7,284 nucleotides of DNA, taken from contig CALGRR010000022.1 in NCBI GenBank assembly GCA_937880805.1, forward strand, positions 1 through 7,284. The letters run 5' to 3'. Both the position numbers and the translations under genes were made by a program. Positions 1 through 5,949 of the stretch are shown one piece after another. Each line of letters starts with the position of its first letter. Position 1 is the first letter of the stretch. Origin of the DNA: an uncultured Clostridia bacterium (GTDB lineage Bacteria > Bacillota > Clostridia > Oscillospirales > Acutalibacteraceae). The notes beneath the pieces are model-generated. The model saw only the letters and a list, made by a program, of their open reading frames with translations. It was not told where the DNA came from and ran no database searches.

Positions 1-1
1 C

Positions 2-790
2 GGTCCCGCTGCATCGGAAATGGAACGCAGAGGTGAAGAAACAATTCTCGGCACTTTGAATCGGGATATTGTTAAATTCAACTCTGTGAGAAAACATTTG
101 CGAAAAGCACTTGCTGAATTGATAGAATGGATTGAAGAAATCAAAAAAATTCTTTCCGAATTCAAAGAAGAAAAAGAACCGACAATCGCAGATATTCTCA
201 TCGACTATCTGAACGCCCGACAAGAAGCTCACAGTGGTAAGAGCAGATATTTCTACAATAAAGATCTTGCAGTTGACCTGAAACAAGTTTCACAGATAGT
301 AACATTTCTTCAGCAACGTAACATCACTACCGCAGATTCTTTATGGAAAATGATTGAAGAAGTTTCTGCAGTTCAAAGCCGTATCGACACCGTAGATGAA
401 AGAATAAAAGAACTTAAAAAAGGAATTAAATTCCTCGGCGATTATGAGAAATATAAATCCGTTGCAGATGAATACAGCAAAAAGAAATTCGGCAGAGATA
501 AATTCAAAACCGAACACAGCAAGGAATTAAATTCATTCTACCGAGCCAAACGTTGGATTGATGACAATCCGAATGTTACAACAAAATCATTGAAAGTCGA
601 ACTCGAAAAACTGCAAACGGAAAAAGCCGCCGATGTCACTTTAATTGAAAGCAACTACGGCAGCCTTGAAGAACTCAAACGAGCAAAATATATCATTTCG
701 GTTGTTATGGCAAATGTCAAAGCGGCAGAGCAAAACAAATCTCAAATCGAAAGACAAAATATCAAAACACAAAAGCACAGTATTGAATAA
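2..790 (+). CDS. MobA/MobL family relaxase, C-terminal part (5' end outside window)
   Basis: The frame is open from base 2, so the gene enters from the left; the ATG at 20 is internal. The first visible residues read GPAASEMERRGEET, matching the stretch that follows the nucleotidyltransferase domain in MobA/MobL relaxases (typically 'GPAA.AMEKRG..T..G..N'). The catalytic tyrosine and metal-binding histidines lie upstream and are not visible. The remaining 262 residues are highly charged and helical, with long coiled-coil-like stretches rich in K and E, as in the tails of these relaxases. The family nicks oriT and pilots the single strand in conjugative mobilization by a helper system. The stop is 14 bases before the next ORF, consistent with cotranscription. 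The family call is firm for a tail fragment; activity cannot be judged. Confidence 0.8.
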   Translation, partial: GPAASEMERRGEETILGTLNRDIVKFNSVRKHLRKALAELIEWIEEIKKILSEFKEEKEPTIADILIDYLNARQEAHSGKSRYFYNKDLAVDLKQVSQIVTFLQQRNITTADSLWKMIEEVSAVQSRIDTVDERIKELKKGIKFLGDYEKYKSVADEYSKKKFGRDKFKTEHSKELNSFYRAKRWIDDNPNVTTKSLKVELEKLQTEKAADVTLIESNYGSLEELKRAKYIISVVMANVKAAEQNKSQIERQNIKTQKHSIE

Positions 791-804
791 GGAGTAATAA
801 ATTT

Positions 805-1104
805 ATGAAAAACGAAAACGATTATGAAAATGAGAACATCAATCTTTGCGAATGTTACGATTTCACAGAAACTGTTCCAAAATCTTTTGAAAACGAATGC
901 AAGAAATATTGGCTCGATAAATGGAAAGAAATTTGTAAACCTCTTTATCTTCCCGACTGTCATTATTTAGAAGATGCAGATGGTAAACTTTATCTTGTCT
1001 GTGGCGGAGAGCTGATAGAAGTATCAGAACATTTTGCAGATAAGGGTAAAACAATCGACCAACTGATTGAAGAATTTATCATTTATCAGTCAAAACAAAT
1101 GTAA
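805..1104 (+). CDS. Small cysteine-rich hypothetical protein, 99 aa
   Basis: I do not recognise the family. The start is supported by GGAG at 791-794, ten bases before the ATG and just after the relaxase stop, so it is probably translated from the relaxase transcript. The product is acidic, with a very polar N-terminus (Asn/Glu rich) and no signal peptide or membrane segment. It has six cysteines (C15, C17, C32, C44, C52, C66) and two tryptophans (W36, W40). The central segment is followed by a beta-rich stretch (KLYLVCGGELIEV, residues 61-73) and an amphipathic C-terminal helix. The cysteines could bind metal, but no canonical CxxC pair is present. Its place between relaxase and recombinase suggests an accessory role in the element, such as mobilization or regulation; that is inference only. 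Confidence 0.7.
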   Translation: MKNENDYENENINLCECYDFTETVPKSFENECKKYWLDKWKEICKPLYLPDCHYLEDADGKLYLVCGGELIEVSEHFADKGKTIDQLIEEFIIYQSKQM

Positions 1105-1121
1105 CTGTCCGATAAATAGTC

Positions 1122-1150
1122 TTGAATAAAACCTGCGTTTACGATATAAT
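1122..1150 (+). promoter_or_regulatory. Sigma-A type promoter of the recombinase gene
   Basis: TTGAAT (1122-1127) and a perfect TATAAT (1145-1150) are separated by exactly 17 bases. Transcription would start near 1157 and give a leader of about 48 bases before the TTG start at 1205. The leader contains a short hairpin, CGTGG (1172-1176) with CTACG (1184-1188) including one G-U pair, three bases before the ribosome site AGGAG (1191-1195). The recombinase therefore has its own promoter, separate from relaxase transcription. Confidence 0.8.
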
Positions 1151-2284
1151 CCAAGTGGAAAGTATTATAAGCGTGGGTTGTTTCTACGAAAGGAGATTTT
1201 TATTTTGAAACAACTTTATAATACTGCTCTATATATGAGATTGAGCCGTGATGATGAAAACTTCGGCGACAGCGTGTCAATTGAAACACAACGCACCATT
1301 CTCCGTCAATATGCAAAAGACAACAACTTGAATGTCGTTGACGAGTACATAGATGACGGTTGGAGCGGAACAAATTTTGAAAGACCTGCATTTATCAGAA
1401 TGATGAATGATGTTGAAGCAGGCAAAATCAACTGCATCGTTACCAAAGACCTCAGCCGTTTCGGCAGAGAACACGTAATGATGGACTATTATCTTGAATT
1501 TGTATTCCCCGAAAAACAAATACGGTATATCGCCGTTACAGAAAACGAAGATACAGAAAAGGGATTAAGTGATTTTGTTCCTTTCAAAAATTTGTTCAAC
1601 GAATGGTTTGCAAAAGACACAAGCCGAAAAGTTAAAGCAGCTCTTCAAGCAAAGTTTGCCGCAGGTGAAAAAATCTGCACATACGCACCGATTGGTTACA
1701 AAAAAGACCCCAATAACCGCAACAAGCTCATAATTGATGAGGAAACCCGATGGATTATCGAAAAGATTTTTGATTTAGCGGTACACGGTGCGGGTTCAGC
1801 AAAAATCACAAGGGCTTTGATCGACGAAAAAGTACCGACACCGGGTTGGTTTAACTACACCCGATATGGAACATTTGCAAACATCTATGCAAATCAGCCG
1901 ATTGAAAAGAGTTATCAATGGACAACTTGTCAAATCAAAAGCATCTTGAAAGATGAAACCTACATCGGCAACACTATCCACAACAAACAGACAAACATAT
2001 CTTACAAGAACAAAAAGAAAATACGAAAACCGCAGGAAGAATGGTTTAAAGTTGAAAACACTCACGAAGCCATCATTTCAAAAGAGGTTTTTGAACAAGT
2101 GCAGGAACAGATTGCTTCAAGAAAACGGAAAATGAAAGATGCAACTACGCAGATATTTTCAGGTCTTATAAAATGTTCCGATTGTGGGAAAGCAATGAGC
2201 TTTGCGAATAATACTCAGAACAAAACCCCGAAAAAATACTATGTTTGTTCTTCGTACAGACAATACGGATTAAAAGGTAAGCTT

Positions 2285-2287
2285 TGA
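2285..2287 (+). other. In-frame TGA at the position of the fourth zinc-ribbon cysteine
   Basis: In TnpX/TndX-like recombinases the ribbon usually reads CxxC ... YxCSxY ... C(T/S)(S/A)H(Y/F)IR. Here the last part reads GKL-TGA-TSHYLRYDVLY, so the TGA sits where TGT or TGC (Cys) is expected, one base away. The frame is the same before and after. A point nonsense mutation is the simplest reading; readthrough or selenocysteine insertion cannot be excluded from sequence, but I see no convincing SECIS-like hairpin directly downstream. Confidence 0.85.
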
Positions 2288-2774
2288 ACTTCTCACTATC
2301 TGCGGTACGATGTTCTTTATTTCTATGTTCTTTTAAGACTTCGCTATTGGGCGGAATATGCACAACGAAACGAAGACGAACTGCTTGAAATTCTCATACA
2401 GTCCGGCACAAAAGAAAAAGCCGCTTTGTTCAAAAAGCAAACAGATGAACTGAACAAAGCAAAAAAGCGAAAAGCCGAGGTTGACCGACTTTTCGCAAAG
2501 ATGTATGAGGATTGGGCAAACGAACGCATCACGGAATACAACTTTAATATGATGTCACAGAAGTTTCAGACGGAACAGCAAGAACTTGATGAGAGAATTG
2601 AAAATCTTGAAACCGAGCTTGCAACCGAAAAGGAAACGGTAGATAACGCAAAGAAATGGATTGCTTTGATTAAACAGTTTTCAATTCCAACTGAACTGAC
2701 CGCCGAGTTTCTGAACTCACTAATTGAAAAAATTGTTGTTCACGAAGCAACGAAAAACGATATGTGCCTTAATC

Positions 2775-2801
2775 AGCGAAAAATTGATATATATTTTCGC
2801 T
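2775..2801 (+). repeat. 8-bp perfect inverted repeat near the element's right end
   Basis: AGCGAAAA (2775-2782) and TTTTCGCT (2794-2801) form a perfect inverted repeat with an 11-base AT-rich spacer. It lies in the last 16 codons of the recombinase frame, about 20 to 60 bases from the inferred element end. That is where recombinase-binding arms of an attachment site would be expected. The bases also encode the conserved RKIDIYFRF stretch, so coding constraint may explain part of the pattern. Confidence 0.4.
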
Positions 2802-2821
2802 TCATAGGCAAAATTGATTAA

Positions 2822-2838
2822 CCAATATCCTTAACTAT
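2822..2838. other. Inferred element-chromosome junction (right attachment site)
   Basis: The recombinase stop ends at 2821, and from 2838 the sequence encodes W-E followed by an XRE-regulator interior. In-frame stops lie directly upstream of the tryptophan codon (TAA at 2832-2834 in that frame), so the host gene has no 5' part here. The crossover must lie in or right beside this interval. TnpX and TndX are known to use a GA core dinucleotide; a GA occurs in GGGAAAC at 2839-2845, but the other end is not available for comparison. Confidence 0.6.
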
Positions 2839-3623
2839 GGGAAACGGGGAACAACTTTGCCCGACGTTCTGACTTTGCCCGAACTCGCAAGGCTCTATGA
2901 AGTGACGGTTGATGATTTCTATAAGAAGAGCACTGTTGCTTACGATAACTATGCACAGCGTCTTGCTTCTGTTTATGAGAAATCCCGTGACCCTGAGGAC
3001 TTTATGCGTTGCCGTATCGAATACGAAAAGCTTATAAAGAAGGGTGAGATGTCAACCGAGGACAAGTGGCTCTACGCCTGGATTCATATGTATATGATGA
3101 ATTATTGCAGGGACATTGCAGTTGAGTGGTATGACAAAGCAGTTAGCGATGACCCGAACGATGACCCCGAAAATTATCAGCTCGCCTGCATGCAGAGAAT
3201 ATGAATGTTCTTTCTTCTGAAAAAAGAAGATGAAATTATTTCCGAACTCCGAGAGAAACAGACAACCTCCTGATTGCACTTATCTGGGCTGAAAAATTTG
3301 ATGATGCCTATAATCTTTTCAAAGATGCAATCAAAAAATTCCCCGAAGACTGGCGAATGTATATTCACGGCGGTGACATCGCAAAGGAACTCAAAAAATA
3401 TGACGAGGCACTGGAATACTATAACAGAGCAGGGAAAATCGGAACATACTTCTGCGATGAAATGGATTGCAAAGTCGGTCTGTATGAAGAAATGGGAGAA
3501 TATGAAAAGGCTTATAATGAATGCATAAAAATGGCAGATATCTACCGCAGCAGAGGTTACGATGTTGAGGCTGATATAGCAGAGAAAAGAGCAGAAGAAA
3601 TCAAAAGAAAAATCGAAAAATAA
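2838..3623 (+). pseudogene. XRE-type HTH regulator with TPR-like tail, 5'-truncated and frameshifted remnant
   Basis: The remnant starts at the conserved end of an XRE (Cro/C1) HTH domain: tryptophan-glutamate, then LPDVLTLPELARLYEVTVDD, matching regulators of the 'WE.G...PD...L..LA..Y.VTVDDL' type. The recognition helix and N-terminus are missing, presumably left of the inserted element. The rest is a helical TPR-like region, including YDEALEYYNRAGKIG and MGEYEKAYNECIKMADIYRS. Three lesions are visible. There is a one-base frame change between 2841 and 2858, where either the GAAAC or the CTTTG run has one base too many. An in-frame TGA lies at 3202-3204. A second frame change occurs near 3250-3258, after which the frame runs to TAA at 3621-3623. 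Proteins of this plan are probable DNA-binding sensors or regulators; this copy cannot make one. Sequencing errors in homopolymers could account for some lesions, but not for the missing 5' half. Confidence 0.8.
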
Positions 3624-3644
3624 GATATAAAAATCTATAACCAA

Positions 3645-3686
3645 AAACGAACTCCGTTTACCGAACAATCGGTAAGCGGAGTTTTT
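3645..3686 (+). terminator. Rho-independent terminator after the XRE/TPR remnant
   Basis: AACTCCGTTTACCG (3650-3663) pairs with CGGTAAGCGGAGTT (3670-3683) as a 14-bp stem with one G-T pair and loop AACAAT, followed by a T run (3682-3686). An A run precedes the stem, so it may also work leftward. It lies 26 bases after the TAA at 3623 and separates the old regulator gene from the AT-rich unit that follows. Confidence 0.9.
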
Positions 3687-3697
3687 GCGTGTAGATA

Positions 3698-3727
3698 TTG
3701 AGATAATTATTGTTTTTGTGCTATAAT
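3698..3727 (+). promoter_or_regulatory. Sigma-A type promoter of the HNH-like orphan gene
   Basis: TTGAGA (3698-3703) and a perfect TATAAT (3722-3727) are separated by 18 bases. Transcription would start near 3734, giving a leader of about 130 bases before the start codon at 3866 or 3872. It lies directly after the terminator at 3645-3686, so the downstream gene is probably a single-gene transcription unit. Confidence 0.7.
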
Positions 3728-3734
3728 TATAAAA

Positions 3735-3759
3735 AGACTTTGCGAAAATTACAAAGTCT
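3735..3759 (+). other. Stem-loop at the predicted mRNA 5' end
   Basis: AGACTTTG (3735-3742) pairs perfectly with CAAAGTCT (3752-3759), loop of nine bases. The stem begins within about one base of the predicted transcription start. No T run follows, so it is not a simple terminator. A 5'-terminal stem could stabilise the mRNA or bind a regulator; this is inference. Confidence 0.5.
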
Positions 3760-3865
3760 GTTATGAATAATTTTATAAGGATATTCAATATGGATAATTA
3801 ACTAAAAATCAAATCAACAATCTTTAAAGAAGGTTTATCCTATAGGAGGGATATTTATAAAAATA

Positions 3866-4939
3866 TTGGATATGAGCACTCAGGGATTAACGCCTGATCA
3901 AATAATCGAAACAAGAAAAATGTTAAATCAGCAAATTAAAAATGCAAGAAAAAAGGCTCGACACAAAGAATGCTTGTTATGCGGTGAAGTGCGTGGGTTT
4001 TGTGACTCGCATACTATTCCGAAGTTTTGCCTTGAAAATATTGCATGGAATGGAAAATTGAATTCATTCAATACATTAATAGATTCAAAAATATTAAATA
4101 ACGATTCTGGAATAAGTAATGCTGGAATTTTTCATATTATTTGCAAACCTTGTGATGGCAGTGTCTTTCAAGATTACGAAAAAGCAGAAGCATATGAAAC
4201 ATATCCAACAGAAAAGGCTTTGAATCAAATAGCATTGAAAAATGCCTTAAGAGACATCTATAAACACGAAACTGAAATAGAACTGTTTGAAGCATCTAAA
4301 CAAATAATGAAAGAAAAGAACCCGATGTTATCTTTATTTGTAAATGCGATGCTTGATGCTCAAATAAGAACCAAAAAGCGTGATGTTCAAGAATGTTATG
4401 AAATCTATAATATTTCAAAATCCTTTTTGACTACTTCTAAAAGTTGGATCAGAGTAGTTTCATATGATAAATTAAATTACACTTCTCCTATAGCATTTCA
4501 AGGTATGGTGCCTCTAGTTACCGGTATCGACGGTGAAATAATCAACGATAACTTTAACCATAAACACAACTATAAAATCGAGTATCTGCACATTGCTATC
4601 TTTCCGTTAAAAGGGGCTACAGCAGTGATTATGTTTATAGACTCAAACAGCACACGGTATACACAGTTTGAAAAAAATATAGCCGATATGGCACAGGAGC
4701 AGAGGCTTGAAATAATCAATCGTATTGTTTTTCTATATACGGAGGATTATTATTTATCAAAACAATTGGATGAAGATACAATTAGGATCCTACAGGAACC
4801 TGCTAAATTACTTCAAGATTCTGTTACAACTGATCCTAAACGAAGCCTCAAGAACGCTGTTAAAGATTATGATTTAAGAAGAGATATTTGTCTCCCAAAT
4901 CTTTTTTCAAAGGAGTATTCAGTAAAAACCAAAGATTAA
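3866..4939 (+). CDS. Putative zinc-binding protein resembling a degenerate HNH nuclease, 357 aa
   Basis: I recognise no named family. The N-terminal part has a metal-site pattern: CLLC (C36, C39), then CDSHTIPKF (C46, D47, H49), then ICKPCD (C93, C96, D97) and FQDYE. This resembles HNH nucleases, with two CxxC pairs around an 'H-x-I-P' motif, but the final catalytic histidine of a classic HNH is not evident, so activity is uncertain. Residues about 105-357 are mixed helix and strand, without signal peptide or membrane segment. The start is ambiguous: AGGAGGG (3844-3850) is 15 bases before TTG 3866 and 21 before ATG 3872, both long. The gene has its own promoter, is flanked by mobile-element remnants, and is visibly more AT-rich than the TnpV and Fic genes, suggesting separate acquisition. 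A single-gene defence or nuclease-like cargo role is possible but unproven. Confidence 0.85.
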   Translation: MDMSTQGLTPDQIIETRKMLNQQIKNARKKARHKECLLCGEVRGFCDSHTIPKFCLENIAWNGKLNSFNTLIDSKILNNDSGISNAGIFHIICKPCDGSVFQDYEKAEAYETYPTEKALNQIALKNALRDIYKHETEIELFEASKQIMKEKNPMLSLFVNAMLDAQIRTKKRDVQECYEIYNISKSFLTTSKSWIRVVSYDKLNYTSPIAFQGMVPLVTGIDGEIINDNFNHKHNYKIEYLHIAIFPLKGATAVIMFIDSNSTRYTQFEKNIADMAQEQRLEIINRIVFLYTEDYYLSKQLDEDTIRILQEPAKLLQDSVTTDPKRSLKNAVKDYDLRRDICLPNLFSKEYSVKTKD

Positions 4940-5063
4940 CAAGAAAGGATAGGTAACTTTTTATTATAACAACTCGAGAATCTAAATCATATTATTAATC
5001 AAATAAATCGGCAAAAGTCAAATTTGAGTTATAGTTAATCCCGCACATTCGACAAAACACAGC

Positions 5064-5100
5064 CCTCCTTGTAAAATGGTGTTACCAAATACAAGGAGGT
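5064..5100 (+). promoter_or_regulatory. Hairpin sequestering the ribosome binding site of the TnpV operon
   Basis: CCTCCTTGTA (5064-5073) is the exact reverse complement of TACAAGGAGG (5090-5099). Inside, TGGT (5077-5080) pairs with ACCA (5084-5087) around a three-base loop. The 3' arm contains the near-perfect Shine-Dalgarno AAGGAGG for the ATG at 5108, so the folded form would hide the ribosome site. TCATTTTT follows (5100-5107), so the structure could also act as a terminator or attenuator. I see no convincing promoter just upstream; bases 4940-5063 otherwise show only AT-rich noncoding sequence. Confidence 0.75.
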
Positions 5101-5107
5101 CATTTTT

Positions 5108-5266
5108 ATGTTCAATAGGAAAACAAAACTGAAACTCACGGACTTTGAGTGCAACCTTTTAATCAACGGAATGAACGAGTTCCGTAATATGCTTCTCTCG
5201 GACGGTATCCCCACAGAAGATGTTGACGAGCTGCTCATTAAAATCATCAGCAAATCCGAGCGATAA
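5108..5266 (+). CDS. Small hypothetical protein, 52 aa, first gene of the TnpV operon
   Basis: This short gene begins at ATG 5108, seven bases after the strong AAGGAGGT (5093-5100), and ends at TAA 5264-5266. The product is a small charged helical protein: a basic N-terminus (MFNRKTKLKLTDFE), a central helix with INGMNEFRNMLLSDG, and an acidic-amphipathic end (TEDVDELLIKIISKSER). There is no membrane segment or metal motif. The next gene's ribosome site (AAGGGG, 5265-5270) overlaps this stop codon, pointing to a translationally coupled operon. I cannot name the family; its neighbours suggest a small accessory protein of Tn4451-like mobile DNA. Confidence 0.75.
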   Translation: MFNRKTKLKLTDFECNLLINGMNEFRNMLLSDGIPTEDVDELLIKIISKSER

Positions 5267-5277
5267 GGGGTGATACT

Positions 5278-5556
5278 GTGTCAGACTTTATTGAGGATTT
5301 TTACTACGGAAATATCGAGACGCAGGAATGCACCACCGAGCTGACGGCAAAGGTCAAAAAGAGCCTGAGCGACCTTGCAAGCAAGGAAGAACAGCTGACA
5401 TCAATACTCGCCGACAAAGAGAAAGAGCTGTTTCTCAGCTATGTAAAAACATACACAAACTTCTCAAGCCTTTGCAACGCAGACAGCTTCACCGTCGGTT
5501 TCAGGCTCGGCGCAAGATTTACATACGATACATTCATTGAAAAGAAGAAAGGATGA
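5278..5556 (+). CDS. DUF6809-like small protein, 92 aa
   Basis: The start is GTG 5278, seven bases after AAGGGG (5265-5270). The N-terminus (MSDFIEDFYYGNIETQE) and the C-terminal motif (VGFRLGARFTYDTF) match a family of small proteins common in Clostridial mobile elements and prophages, which I recall as DUF6809: an N-terminal 'L.ELYYGNI.P.E', a central helical stretch, then 'F..GFRLGA.L..E'. Residues about 20-60 are charged and probably coiled coil. No function is established that I know of. The gene stops with TGA (5554-5556) just ahead of the tnpV start, within the compact three-gene operon. Confidence 0.75.
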   Translation: MSDFIEDFYYGNIETQECTTELTAKVKKSLSDLASKEEQLTSILADKEKELFLSYVKTYTNFSSLCNADSFTVGFRLGARFTYDTFIEKKKG

Positions 5557-5561
5557 ATGAA

Positions 5562-5912
5562 ATGAATATTACTTACCGCACAGTCGGCGATTACCAAATC
5601 CCGAATATCACACTTTCACCCGAGGACAGCAAGCCCGTCGGCAGATGGGGTTGCGCTCACCGTGATTATCTCCAACATAACAAAAGCGTGCAGTTCAATA
5701 TAATGCTAATGACCGGCACTCTGTTTTCTCATCTTGCTGAAATCGACAGTCAGGCAGAGAAAATGTTTTCTCGGCTTGTTGAAGAAATGGCAAATGCCGA
5801 AGGCATCACCGAACAACTCAAAGAGCAAAACCAACTAGAATGGGTACAGCGAATGAATAACATCCGCCACCGTGCTACCGAAATTGTAAATACAGAGCTT
5901 ATATATGTATAA
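5562..5912 (+). CDS. tnpV: TnpV family transposon-encoded protein
   Basis: The protein (116 aa from ATG 5562) carries the TnpV signature: an N-terminal 'YRTVGDYQIPNI.L', then KPVGRWGCAHRDYLQ, LFSHLAEIDSQAE, and a strongly conserved C-terminus ending LEWVQRMNNIRHRATEIVN. TnpV was first noted in Tn4451 of Clostridium perfringens and recurs in Firmicutes mobile elements; its function is not known. I prefer ATG 5562, eight bases after AAAGGA (5548-5553); the in-frame ATG 5553, which overlaps the previous TGA, is the alternative. A hairpin terminator follows the stop by eight bases. It marks this module as mobile DNA, possibly from an element distinct from the one at 1-2837. Confidence 0.9.
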   Translation: MNITYRTVGDYQIPNITLSPEDSKPVGRWGCAHRDYLQHNKSVQFNIMLMTGTLFSHLAEIDSQAEKMFSRLVEEMANAEGITEQLKEQNQLEWVQRMNNIRHRATEIVNTELIYV

Positions 5913-5920
5913 ATGCTAAA

Positions 5921-5949
5921 GCCGCCCGATTACTCGGACGGCTATTGCT
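5921..5949 (+). terminator. Hairpin between the convergent tnpV and Fic genes
   Basis: GCCGCCCGA (5921-5929) pairs with TCGGACGGC (5934-5942) with one mismatch and loop TTAC. The trailing sequence (TATTGCTTT) is only moderately T-rich. It sits in the 37-base gap between tnpV and the converging Fic gene and may serve both. A nearly identical hairpin occurs at 7190-7211. Confidence 0.7.

Larger units (their letters stand above)
1205..2821 (+). pseudogene. Large serine recombinase (TnpX/TndX type), interrupted by an in-frame TGA
   Basis: This is a site-specific recombinase that would excise and integrate the element through a 5'-phosphoserine intermediate. I chose TTG 1205 because AGGAG (1191-1195) lies nine bases upstream; an in-frame TTG at 1178 has no ribosome site. 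Visible in order: resolvase catalytic domain, residues about 5-145, with YMRLSRDDE (nucleophile S14) and DGWSGTNFERP and DLSRFGRE motifs; Recombinase domain about 160-300 (PIGYKKDP, then WTTCQIKSILKDETYIGN); a zinc ribbon with C324, C327 and C348; a long coiled coil; and a C-terminal DUF4368-like segment ending IDIYFRFIGKID. The frame is broken only by TGA at 2285-2287 (codon 361), then continues in the same frame to TAA at 2819-2821, giving 538 codons, normal for the family. If the stop is real, the product is a 360-aa protein lacking the coiled coil and C-terminal domain, probably defective in synapsis or directionality. Confidence 0.9.
1..2837 (+). mobile_element. Right-hand part of an integrative mobilizable element (relaxase plus large serine recombinase)
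   Basis: The relaxase, small ORF and large serine recombinase are co-oriented and close together, the usual layout of Clostridial mobilizable elements that move by a TnpX/TndX-type recombinase. The right boundary is placed between the recombinase stop (2821) and 2838, because the sequence from 2838 onward encodes the interior of an unrelated XRE regulator starting mid-domain. The left end, oriT and most of the relaxase lie outside the window, so size and cargo are unknown. Because the recombinase carries a premature stop, the element may no longer excise by itself. The boundary is inferred from the truncated neighbouring gene; no direct repeat could be checked. Confidence 0.75.

Noticed and set aside
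1178..1204. Upstream TTG (1178) as the recombinase start
   Set aside because: It has no ribosome site and would add nine residues not typical before the YxRLSRDD motif; AGGAG at 1191-1195 fits TTG 1205.
2288..2340. SECIS element for selenocysteine at the recombinase TGA
   Set aside because: Only a weak 4-bp pairing (GAAC with GTTC) with a long loop is visible after the TGA; no convincing bacterial SECIS stem with a GU-containing apical loop at the usual distance.
2285..3204. UGA recoded as a sense codon in this organism, since both the recombinase and the regulator remnant have in-frame TGA
   Set aside because: The DUF6809-like gene ends in TGA directly ahead of the tnpV start with a normal operon arrangement, and the regulator remnant also has frame changes, so decay or sequencing error fits better than a changed code.
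3177..3788. Long minus-strand open frame (203 codons) rich in Phe and Ile
   Set aside because: It is antisense to the regulator remnant and runs through its terminator; the composition is the usual mirror of Lys/Glu-rich coding, and no ribosome site supports it.
3790..3801. Three-codon ORF (ATG GAT AAT TAA) with AAGG upstream as a regulatory leader peptide
   Set aside because: Too short to support as a gene; kept only as a remark on the structured leader.
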